Source: Enterococcus phoeniculicola ATCC BAA-412
GTDB taxonomy: Bacteria; Bacillota; Bacilli; Lactobacillales; Enterococcaceae
Direction of reading: 5' to 3'
DNA length: 64,000 nt
Assembly (NCBI RefSeq): GCF_000407505.1
Contig: NZ_ASWE01000003.1
Location: 682,001 to 746,000 of the forward strand
A program made the translations under genes and the position numbers. This document shows positions 18,029 to 24,407 of the stretch, piece after piece (positions within the stretch are counted from its first letter, which is position 1; the number at the start of each line of letters is the position of its first letter). Below the pieces are notes generated by a model. That model saw only the letters and a list, made by a program, of their open reading frames with translations, searched no databases and was not told the origin of the DNA.

Positions 18029-18860
18029 AGTTCCCCAAGGGTGTTCGACAAATGCCCATGGGGATACCTGTTGTTTTTGTAAGCTGATCTTTTAGATAGA
18101 CGACGGGACTCACTGTGGCTAGTTTGTCTATTTCTTGGAGTAAGGATTTAAAGTCAGTTTGTTTTATAAAAGTTTCTGGATAAAGCATTTGAGTGAACCA
18201 GTCACGTGTTTCTAGTGGATAAAGATTGCCAGCAATGCTGGAAAGGCGATTAAATCCTACTGCTATTTTGTCTGATAATTCCTGTTCACCACCAGCATAG
18301 ATGAAGAAGTCTTTTGATGCGACTTTTTTTATCTCAAGAAGACGAGAGCGGTCTCCAGCTTCTTTGATTCCAATGATTTTTGGCTGTTTTATTAATTCAG
18401 AAAAAGCAGAAATAGATAAATTAAAGCCAGTTCTTCTAGGATTATTGTACAAAAGAACTGGTTTTGTAGTTTCTTTCAAAATTGATTGAACATACTGAAT
18501 TGCTTCTTCCTGTGTAGGTAAGATATAGGGAGGGAAGCCGAGAAGAATACCGGAAACTGTGGCACTTTTTTCAATCTCTTTTGTCAGATGGACTGCTTCT
18601 TTTTGTCGAATACTGGAAACACCAAAAATCAGCTCAAACGGCAAGGTCAGTTGAGACTCCTTGTTTACAGCTTCTAACAGTTGCAATTTTTCATCCAGAG
18701 TCAGACTGTGTTGTTCGCCCATAGAGCCACAGAGTAAGACAGTGCCTATCCCCATTGCCTTTAATGAGAGAATATGTTGAATCGTAGCTTCTGTATTAAG
18801 TGATTCGTCTGGGTAAAAAGCAGTGGGGACAGAAACGTGATAAACTTCGGTTAAAGTCAT
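18027..18860 (-). CDS. DapA/N-acetylneuraminate lyase superfamily aldolase
   Basis: A 277-residue class I aldolase-type TIM barrel. The Schiff-base lysine is K166 in GIKEAGD and the tyrosine is Y138 in LLYNNPRRTG. The motif near residue 45 is CGSMGEQHSL; true dihydrodipicolinate synthases have GTTGE with a catalytic Thr-Thr pair, so this is probably not a lysine-pathway enzyme. A real DapA is encoded at 44526-45398. AGGAG precedes the ATG. The YheO-type regulator gene lies 14 bases upstream, which suggests a small catabolic operon. The substrate (a 2-keto acid or sugar acid) cannot be told. Confidence 0.85.
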   Translation of the reverse strand: MTLTEVYHVSVPTAFYPDESLNTEATIQHILSLKAMGIGTVLLCGSMGEQHSLTLDEKLQLLEAVNKESQLTLPFELIFGVSSIRQKEAVHLTKEIEKSATVSGILLGFPPYILPTQEEAIQYVQSILKETTKPVLLYNNPRRTGFNLSISAFSELIKQPKIIGIKEAGDRSRLLEIKKVASKDFFIYAGGEQELSDKIAVGFNRLSSIAGNLYPLETRDWFTQMLYPETFIKQTDFKSLLQEIDKLATVSPVVYLKDQLTKTTGIPMGICRTPLGN

Positions 18861-18874
18861 AATTAATTCTCCTT

Positions 18875-19504
18875 TTACGAAAGACTGGATAAATAACGAT
18901 ACATGCTTGGTTCAGGGATGTTTAGAAGTTTAGATGCTTCAGAAACTCCTCCTTTTGTATGGAAAACACCGCGTTTTTTTAATTCTGAAATGATAGCTAA
19001 TTTTTGCTTTTTATTATACTTTCGATGCCCCTCTAGTTGAAGAGTTAGCAAGACTTCTTGAATGATTTCTGAAATAAGTTTTGCAGGTTCATCAGCAGCA
19101 GAGGTTAGAGTAGTTGGTTTTTCTTCAAGAAGATGCTGTAAATTCACGAGAGAGAGAATGGTTGCGGCTGCTTCTTGATAGGCTGAAACATCTTGAATGA
19201 TACTTAATAAACCGATAAGTTTTTCCTCTTCACGAATCAATAAGGTGGAGGCTTTTTTTGTTGGTGTTAATGATGTATCAACATACAGTTGGTCTTTAGG
19301 AATTTGTTGTTTAGTTTCTATGAGTTTAGCTGAAAAAAAGGGCAAGGGCGCCCCTTCTTGATAAGTGGGTTTGTCATTAGACCAAACATTAAGGATGGCT
19401 GCATTTGAGTCAACTGTTTGAAGTAAAATTTCGCATTTCGTCGGATTTATATGAATAATGAATTGAGCGATTTGTGCCCAATAGTGAATTTGTTTTTTGT
19501 TCAT
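18875..19504 (-). CDS. YheO/DauR-type transcriptional regulator (PAS_6 + HTH_22)
   Basis: About 209 residues from the ATG at 19504 (GCAGGAG upstream; an ATG at 19543 overlaps a terminator hairpin and is rejected). The N-terminal 120 residues have the layout of a YheO-like PAS domain (ILNVWSNDKPTYQEGAPLPFF, KKASTLLIREEEKLIGLL in outline). The C-terminal end carries the HTH_22 signature KLAIISELKKRGVFHTKGGV followed by SKLLNIPEPSMYRYL. Members of this family control amino-acid or sugar-acid catabolism in response to a small ligand, in keeping with the aldolase gene downstream. Confidence 0.85.
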   Translation of the reverse strand: MNKKQIHYWAQIAQFIIHINPTKCEILLQTVDSNAAILNVWSNDKPTYQEGAPLPFFSAKLIETKQQIPKDQLYVDTSLTPTKKASTLLIREEEKLIGLLSIIQDVSAYQEAAATILSLVNLQHLLEEKPTTLTSAADEPAKLISEIIQEVLLTLQLEGHRKYNKKQKLAIISELKKRGVFHTKGGVSEASKLLNIPEPSMYRYLSSLS

Positions 19505-19527
19505 TGTTATTCTCCTGCTGATTTTTA

Positions 19528-19568
19528 TAAAAAAATCCCACACTCATACTTCCTATAAAGAATGAGTG
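19528..19568 (-). terminator. Terminator of the small membrane protein gene
   Basis: On the minus strand CACTCAT and ATGAGTG enclose a 14-base loop and are followed by TGGGATTTTTTT. It lies eight bases after the stop of the 19576-19842 gene and before the regulator start. Confidence 0.7.
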
Positions 19569-19575
19569 AAGGAAT

Positions 19576-19842
19576 CTACGCAGCTCTATTATGATAGTGA
19601 CTACGTTTCTGTACAGTCGGTGTCTTTTCTAATGCACTTACTTGTTTTCGTTTGTTGTAGTTTACTCGGACAGTTGTATAAAGTCCAAACAACAATATGT
19701 AGCTGAAGAATAAAAATCCTTGAGCCGCAACAAAAAAGTAGCCCACTTTTTGAGAAAAAGATGGATCAAAAAAAGTGGAAGCTATAAATTGAATGGCAAA
19801 TAAAATTAGTGAAAGACCACACATTGATTTAAATAATTTCAA
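19576..19842 (-). CDS. Small two-helix membrane protein
   Basis: 88 residues with two hydrophobic segments (SMCGLSLILFAIQFIAST and YFFVAAQGFLFFSYILLFG), then a basic cytoplasmic tail rich in R, K and H. AGGTAGAATC precedes the ATG. I do not recognise a family. It has its own terminator. Confidence 0.6.
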   Translation of the reverse strand: MKLFKSMCGLSLILFAIQFIASTFFDPSFSQKVGYFFVAAQGFLFFSYILLFGLYTTVRVNYNKRKQVSALEKTPTVQKRSHYHNRAA

Positions 19843-19920
19843 GATTCTACCTCCAACATCGACTAGCTCTAATTTATCACTTTCTTAAGAAAAATGCTAC
19901 CTTTTTCTCTGGAAATTGGG

Positions 19921-19970
19921 AGGAAACGTTTGAAATAGTGGCTCATGCATAAAAGAATTGGGAAACGCTT
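19921..19970. promoter_or_regulatory. Two cre-like sequences
   Basis: GGAAACGTTTGAAA and TTGGGAAACGCTTCCT each carry the central AAACGYTT of CcpA sites, with two or three mismatches to the full consensus. They lie upstream of the small membrane protein gene and downstream of the ComK-like gene. Confidence 0.35.
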
Positions 19971-20001
19971 CCTATTTCTGCTCTTACTCTCTCCATTTTT
20001 A

Positions 20002-20769
20002 TCATTCATGAAGCGATTCTTTTTGAGAAATTTCTTGATAGCGTTTTGTGAAAGCCCATTTCTTTATCGTATAGTCTGTTTGTGCCAGTTTCTTGAAAAT
20101 TTTTGAAGTGATGGGTGTCATCCGGACATTTAGATAATCTGCCAAATAGACGTTTTCAAGACGTTTTTCTGGATAAAGGAATTCTTGCCGAATAATTCCC
20201 CAAATGATAAACGACCGAGCCATGGAACTTTGCAGACTTCTTCTTTGGATAGGGCTTTGAATGCAGAATTTATTTGAAAGAGTTAGAAGAGTATCCAGTT
20301 CAGTAGAAGAGATAGATGAAATTTGCGCTGGATTTATCCAAATAGTGGATTGAGCATGATCAGGAGCTTCCATGGGTAATAGTACATAATCTTTTGTTGC
20401 AACAGGTATTTTATAAATATTGTTTGGGAAAAACTGCGCGATGGTTTTGCAATAAGTTATATAGTTAAGAAAATGAATCTGTTTTAATAACATATGAACA
20501 CATTCCAATGGGCTATGATCGATAAGACTTAGCCGATTTTTATAGATAATGAGGGTTTGTGGATGAGTGAAATTATTTTCTATGGGAAGTAAGGCATAGA
20601 TTTCTTCAAAAAAGTTATCTGAAAAATGTAGCGTTAAGCGATTGGCAAATTGACTACAGCTATGAATGGAGTGAATAGACTGTGCATGAATAAATTTCTG
20701 AAAGGTCGTGTTTGTATGACAAGCTGAATGAGTGACTTGATTTTTTCTAAATCTATAATGTTTATGCAT
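20002..20769 (-). CDS. ComK-like competence regulator
   Basis: 255 residues. The region from about 80 to 190 follows the order of conserved features of ComK (PF06338): LIIYKNRLSLIDHSPLECV, KIPVATKDYVLLPMEAPDH, TIWINPAQISSI, LTLSNKFCIQSPIQRRSLQ and SMARSFIIW. These correspond to the B. subtilis stretch DPSNQIFLFPT...WISHVHV...FSNG...ISYNSFENQ...RTAWL. The N terminus is basic and histidine-rich (MHKHYRFRKNQVTHSACHT). GGGGGATTACTT precedes the ATG. The assignment is by eye. The divergent neighbour is a SigX/SigH-like sigma factor, which strengthens a link with competence. Confidence 0.6.
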   Translation of the reverse strand: MHKHYRFRKNQVTHSACHTNTTFQKFIHAQSIHSIHSCSQFANRLTLHFSDNFFEEIYALLPIENNFTHPQTLIIYKNRLSLIDHSPLECVHMLLKQIHFLNYITYCKTIAQFFPNNIYKIPVATKDYVLLPMEAPDHAQSTIWINPAQISSISSTELDTLLTLSNKFCIQSPIQRRSLQSSMARSFIIWGIIRQEFLYPEKRLENVYLADYLNVRMTPITSKIFKKLAQTDYTIKKWAFTKRYQEISQKESLHE

Positions 20770-20900
20770 AAGTAATCCCCCTCTAAACTTTTTTCAGAGA
20801 TAGTGTACCATGAATAGTTATAGAAATTTCTGCAATTTTCCTCCTCTGACTGTTATTTTCCCATTTGTTTTTAGACTACATTCCCTTTATGATTTTCCTA

Positions 20901-20908
20901 CCGGCCGG
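20901..20908. promoter_or_regulatory. CCGGCCGG palindrome in the divergent promoter region
   Basis: An eight-base all-G/C palindrome in a very AT-rich intergenic region, 23 bases ahead of the sigma-factor start. It may be part of an operator or a 5' leader structure. Confidence 0.3.
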
Positions 20909-20930
20909 AGTTTGATAGGGGATGTGTATC

Positions 20931-21431
20931 ATGAATGAAAGAGAATTTGAAGATTTACTAATAAGTTATGAAGGACTATTTAGAGTTGTGTTATTTAAAT
21001 GTCATATATACAAAAATAATTCCTCATATGAGGATTATTTACAGCGGATAAAACTTTTATTTTTTGAGTTGACAAACCAGCACCATTCTATTGATGAATT
21101 TAAAAAAAGTTATCCACTAGGCTATCTTTTTCAGCGATTATCATGGAAAGTGAAGGATCTTCAACGAATAGAAAAAAGACAGATAGACATACGCCAACGA
21201 ATAATCCTCTATTATCAGGAGCCAGCTGCGCATTCAATAGAAGCAAAAGTTGAAGAAATGAATCTATTTGAAACAGCTTGGCATGGGGCAACGATCGAAG
21301 AAAAAGAATTTTTATTAGCGTTACTGCAAGAAACGGATATTGAGTTGTTAGCTAGAAAGTACAACGTAAGCTCACAGACAATACGAAATAAAAAAAGCCG
21401 ACTGCTAAAAAAATATTTTTTGAGAAAATAG
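20931..21431 (+). CDS. Sigma-70-like factor of the ComX/SigX/SigH type
   Basis: About 166 residues from the ATG at 20931, ten bases after AGGGG; an ATG at 20922 touches that site and is rejected. The N-terminal part (FEDLLISYEGLFRVVLFKCHIY, DYLQRIKLLFFELT) fits region 2. The end (EFLLALLQETDIELLARKYNVSSQTIRNKKSRLLKKYF, shown in part) is a region 4 helix-turn-helix. The layout and length match the small sigma factors that in Lactobacillales drive late competence genes. It is divergent from the ComK-like gene and followed by the DUF1659/DUF2922 pair. Confidence 0.7.
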   Translation: MNEREFEDLLISYEGLFRVVLFKCHIYKNNSSYEDYLQRIKLLFFELTNQHHSIDEFKKSYPLGYLFQRLSWKVKDLQRIEKRQIDIRQRIILYYQEPAAHSIEAKVEEMNLFETAWHGATIEEKEFLLALLQETDIELLARKYNVSSQTIRNKKSRLLKKYFLRK

Positions 21432-21516
21432 ATATTTTCTTTTAATTTCTCGATGAAGAATCGTTACTAATGATGTAGGTCGTGCACAACTTACAAAAAT
21501 TGAGGAGGTTAGACAA

Positions 21517-21723
21517 ATGAAAACATTAGATAGTACGAAACTAACGGTGGTATTAAAAGAACCTGGAGTGGAGAAGACAAAAAAACAAAACTTAGCAAAT
21601 ATCACACCCAATCCTGAGGAAGCTCAAATTTTTGATCTAGGCGATATTTTAGCTAGTTTTGCTCCGGATGCAACGATTTGCGAGTCGGTCATTAAAACAG
21701 AACAAGTAAGTTATAGAAAATAG
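21517..21723 (+). CDS. DUF1659-type small protein
   Basis: 68 residues, MKTLDSTKLTVVLKEPG ... NLANITPNPEEAQIFDLGDILASFAPD, the pattern of DUF1659 proteins. GAGGAGG lies well placed before the ATG. The next gene starts 11 bases later and is of the DUF2922 type; the two families are usually found as neighbours. Function is unknown. Confidence 0.7.
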   Translation: MKTLDSTKLTVVLKEPGVEKTKKQNLANITPNPEEAQIFDLGDILASFAPDATICESVIKTEQVSYRK

Positions 21724-21734
21724 GAGGAAACAAA

Positions 21735-21947
21735 ATGAAAGAATTACACTTATCTTTTTTAAATGCAGTAGGCGGGAAACATACATTTAAACCAAGCTTG
21801 ACAAAGGAAGATTGGACTGCAGAAGAAGTTCGTGAAAAAATGGAGGCATTTAAAAAATTAACGATTTTTGAAAAAGAAGGCGTCGCATTATTTCGAGAAG
21901 TAAGTGGCGCAAAGTACGTTGAAACGATTGAAACAGAGTTGTTTTAA
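21735..21947 (+). CDS. DUF2922-type small protein
   Basis: 70 residues: MKELHLSFLNAVGGKHTFKPS, then ALF at the C terminus in VALFREVSGAKYVETIETELF, shown in outline. The pattern beginning with KxLxLxFxxxxGK and a short beta-rich body is that of DUF2922. AGGAGG precedes the ATG. It probably forms an operon with the DUF1659 gene and perhaps with the sigma factor. Confidence 0.7.
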   Translation: MKELHLSFLNAVGGKHTFKPSLTKEDWTAEEVREKMEAFKKLTIFEKEGVALFREVSGAKYVETIETELF

Positions 21948-21964
21948 CGAAAACCAATCATTCT

Positions 21965-22057
21965 AAAATAAGAGTTACTTCTTTTCAAAACCTTTATTAA
22001 AATCTTACGAGGGTGGGGTATAACTAAATTAGTTATGTCCTACCTTCTCTTTTTTTA
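21965..22057 (+). repeat. Intergenic repeat copy R1 with terminator hairpin
   Basis: Contains the shared tail ACCTTTATTAA…TTACGAGGGTGGGGTATAACT found in the other copies. GGTGGGGTATAACT (22012-22025) pairs with AGTTATGTCCTACC (22031-22044) using G-U pairs, and a T-tract follows. It ends the DUF1659/DUF2922 transcript. Confidence 0.75.
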
Positions 22058-22100
22058 CCAAAGAAAAGCTATAACGACGTTAGATAAAAGAAACCAAAAT

Positions 22101-22169
22101 AAAAAAGAGAGACAACAATTGTCTCTCCCCATACACGCTGACGAAAGAGCTTTCCCCAAAACTCTTTAC
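22101..22169 (-). ncRNA. Candidate small RNA or 3' UTR with own promoter
   Basis: On the minus strand TTGCAC (22205-22200) and TATAAT (22181-22176) are spaced by 18 bases, and a perfect hairpin GAGAGACAA/TTGTCTCTC with six T residues ends at 22101. The predicted transcript is about 69 nt and has no credible reading frame. The alternative is that the hairpin is just the terminator of the regulator gene at 22283-23149, leaving a 3' UTR of about 180 nt. Confidence 0.45.
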
Positions 22170-22282
22170 GCCATTATTATAATACAATCGTTATCGTTTG
22201 TGCAACTTTCTCGTTTTCTCAAAAAAGAAGTCTGCTTATTTTAAATAGACTAGGGATAATTAAGACTAGTCAACCAAAATAG

Positions 22283-23149
22283 TTATTCAATGCTAGTTTT
22301 GATTTTTTGTTTGTTCAAGTGAGTCTGAATCTGACTATGTAATTGCTCATTTTGGTTAATCGCAGATAGAGCTTCTGCAATTAAGTAATTTTCCTGGGGT
22401 GTATATACCCCTCTTAACTGGCCATTTTCTTGATTTTTTCCACGCTCAAAATATAGTCCTTCAAGCATGTGTGTAGAATGATTTTTTTCAGTAAGTAAAA
22501 TCCCCATAGTACATAGTTCGTAGGCACGGGAATAATTATTTTGGGTTGAGTAAAACTTTGCACTTGTATAATAGATATCGGCGCATTCAATACACTCAGC
22601 AGGCACATGCTGCTCCATTAACATTAACGCTTTTTCGTAATAAGTTTTTGCACGTTTATGTTCTCCAGAGAAAGAAAAACAGGCAGCCATCCCATTAATA
22701 GATAGTATTGTATATAAATGTTGGAATTCTCCTAATGTGATTGCTCGTTTGAAGTAAATAAAGGCCTGGTCTTTCTCGTTTTTTCCAAGAAGGGTTGTAA
22801 TACCCAAGTAATAAAGTGCCCGGGAAAGAAGCTGAAAGTCATCAATGGATTCTAAATCCAAATGTTTTTCCATCAAAGTTAAAGCCGATTCGTAACGTGT
22901 CTTGGCACAAAGCTTGCCAACAATGTTCAGCAAGGAAAAAGTTTCCCGTAGCTGAGCGTTTTCCAATACATCTGAAATCGTTAAATCTAACCGATAGCAA
23001 ATCGCCGACAATGAATCTAAACTTTCACATGTGTTTTCCTTTTCAACCGTTATAAGGACTTCTGTTGGACAAATCCCTTTTGTTAACTGTGTCTGAGACA
23101 ATTGTTTTGCTCGGCGAATTGTTCGTATAAATGTACCATTAACCTCCAC
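22283..23149 (-). CDS. XRE-family regulator with TPR-like C-terminal half (RRNPP-like)
   Basis: 288 residues. The N-terminal 60 residues form a Cro/CI-type helix-turn-helix (FIRTIRRAKQLSQTQLTKGI, LDSLSAICYRLDLTISDVL). The rest is a run of helical hairpins with TPR character, e.g. ALYYLGITTLLGKNEKDQAF, GEHKRAKTYYEKALMLME and NNYSRAYELCTMGILLTE. This is the build of PlcR/Rgg/ComR-type regulators that bind a secreted peptide. The GTG start at 23149 has GGAGG six bases upstream; two nearby ATGs are out of frame. I found no peptide gene with a clear signal beside it. Confidence 0.8.
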   Translation of the reverse strand: MEVNGTFIRTIRRAKQLSQTQLTKGICPTEVLITVEKENTCESLDSLSAICYRLDLTISDVLENAQLRETFSLLNIVGKLCAKTRYESALTLMEKHLDLESIDDFQLLSRALYYLGITTLLGKNEKDQAFIYFKRAITLGEFQHLYTILSINGMAACFSFSGEHKRAKTYYEKALMLMEQHVPAECIECADIYYTSAKFYSTQNNYSRAYELCTMGILLTEKNHSTHMLEGLYFERGKNQENGQLRGVYTPQENYLIAEALSAINQNEQLHSQIQTHLNKQKIKTSIE

Positions 23150-23302
23150 ATCATACCTCCTATTCAGTAATCCCCATTAAGAAAAGTATAGTATGAAAAG
23201 AATAAAATAACAAGTTTATTACTAACGAGAAATGTCATGTTTTGCTTTGGAAAAAGAGAACCTTTACCAAGAGGAAAATAGTCTTGATGAAGGTCCGCGT
23301 AT

Positions 23303-23938
23303 TTAAATTCTATGGACAGACTGTCCTTCGATTAAACTGTAGCCTAAGCTAATCTTTTTGATAAGTGCAGGATTAGCAATTTTATCTAAGAGTAATTGAA
23401 CAGCTCTGTTACCAATACTCATCTGGTCTTGCTGAATATGTGTAAAGGTAAATGCGTTTATATCAAAAATATTAATCGGCGGATGGTCAAAGCACACAAT
23501 AGAAAAGTCATTTGGAATAGATTTTTCCAATAGCTCGACTGCACTTTTGGCTAAAAGAGCAATATTGTATTCGGTGGATAGGATGGCAGTCATGTCCTTA
23601 TTTCTTTGAATGAATTCAGAGATCGCCTGAATGTCTTCTGAAATATCACGGGTTGAGTTAGGGACAACAGAGTCTATAGTTGATAGAATCTGTGTTTGAT
23701 TTACAACAATCCCTTCATCAATATGTGATGATAAAAAGCCATTAACTCGCTCGTCTATAGTTGTGACTTGACTATCGGAAGTGACAAGTCCGATTTTTTT
23801 ATGCCCTTTTTTAAAAAGATATTTTGTTAGTTCTTTGGTCGCATTGAAATTGTCTGTTTGAACACTACAAATAGGAAGATTTGCCATTTGACGATTGAGC
23901 AATTGTCCTATGGAGATGAAAGAAACGCGTGCTTGCAT
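23303..23938 (-). pseudogene. LacI/GntR-type sugar-binding domain lacking DNA-binding domain
   Basis: 211 residues match the periplasmic-binding-protein-like effector domain of LacI/AraR regulators: DNFNATKELTKYLFKKGHKKIGLV, ERVNGFL, TAILSTEYNIALLAKSAVELL, FSIVCFDHPP, FTHIQQDQMSIGNRAVQLLLD. Intact family members have 50-120 further residues with a helix-turn-helix in front. Here the frame is closed by a TAA eight codons before the ATG, and no helix-turn-helix remnant is visible in the preceding 450 bases. Probably a 5'-truncated regulator; expression as a stand-alone sensor domain cannot be excluded. Confidence 0.75.
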
Positions 23939-24407
23939 ATATTTTATACAGCATGAGACTTAAAAGAAAAACTAGATGAAAGCCGTTTGGATACTTAGAA
24001 ATCCTGTTATCGAAATAAAAGCTGGTATTTCTTTCAAATTTAGGTTAAAAAATAAAACGCTATTATGAAAAAACAACATTGAAAATAAGTTTTTCTTTCA
24101 TTATAAAATAGAAGGACTACTTAGTAGAAAAAGAATGGAGCGTTCGTTTAAAATAACATGAAAATAAAAAAATGGAGAATACATTCAAATATGTTCAATT
24201 ATTTGAATGTATTTGAACGTTTTTCTATATAGTTCATTTTGGTGTATTTAAGCAATCTTGTGAATAAAATAATCATATATCTATAATTTGTTATTGAAAT
24301 GTGAATGATAAGGAAAATGGATTAGAAAGTTAAAATAACGGTGTATATTAGTGGAGATGCGAAGGAATAGTCCATATACTTGGGGGAAATAAAGGAGGAC
24401 TTTATGA
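23939..24407. other. AT-rich gene-free stretch upstream of the adhesin
   Basis: No coding region is visible on either strand. It contains the 12+12 inverted repeat at 24180-24211 and presumably the adhesin promoter, which I could not place with confidence. Confidence 0.5.
24180..24211. promoter_or_regulatory. Perfect 12-bp inverted repeat upstream of the adhesin gene
   Basis: TACATTCAAATA and TATTTGAATGTA flank the octamer TGTTCAAT. A further TTTGAACG follows at 24212. The repeated TTCAA/TTGAA words suggest a regulator-binding site more than a terminator, as no T-tract follows. Confidence 0.45.

Noticed and set aside
22014-22129. A 25-codon hydrophobic peptide frame on the minus strand starting at 22129, possibly a type I toxin
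   Set aside because: The frame runs through the terminator hairpin at 22101-22127, has no ribosome binding site and does not resemble Fst/Ldr toxins.
22035-22244. 69-residue + strand frame
   Set aside because: It overlaps the repeat R1 hairpin and the candidate small RNA on the other strand, and has no ribosome binding site.
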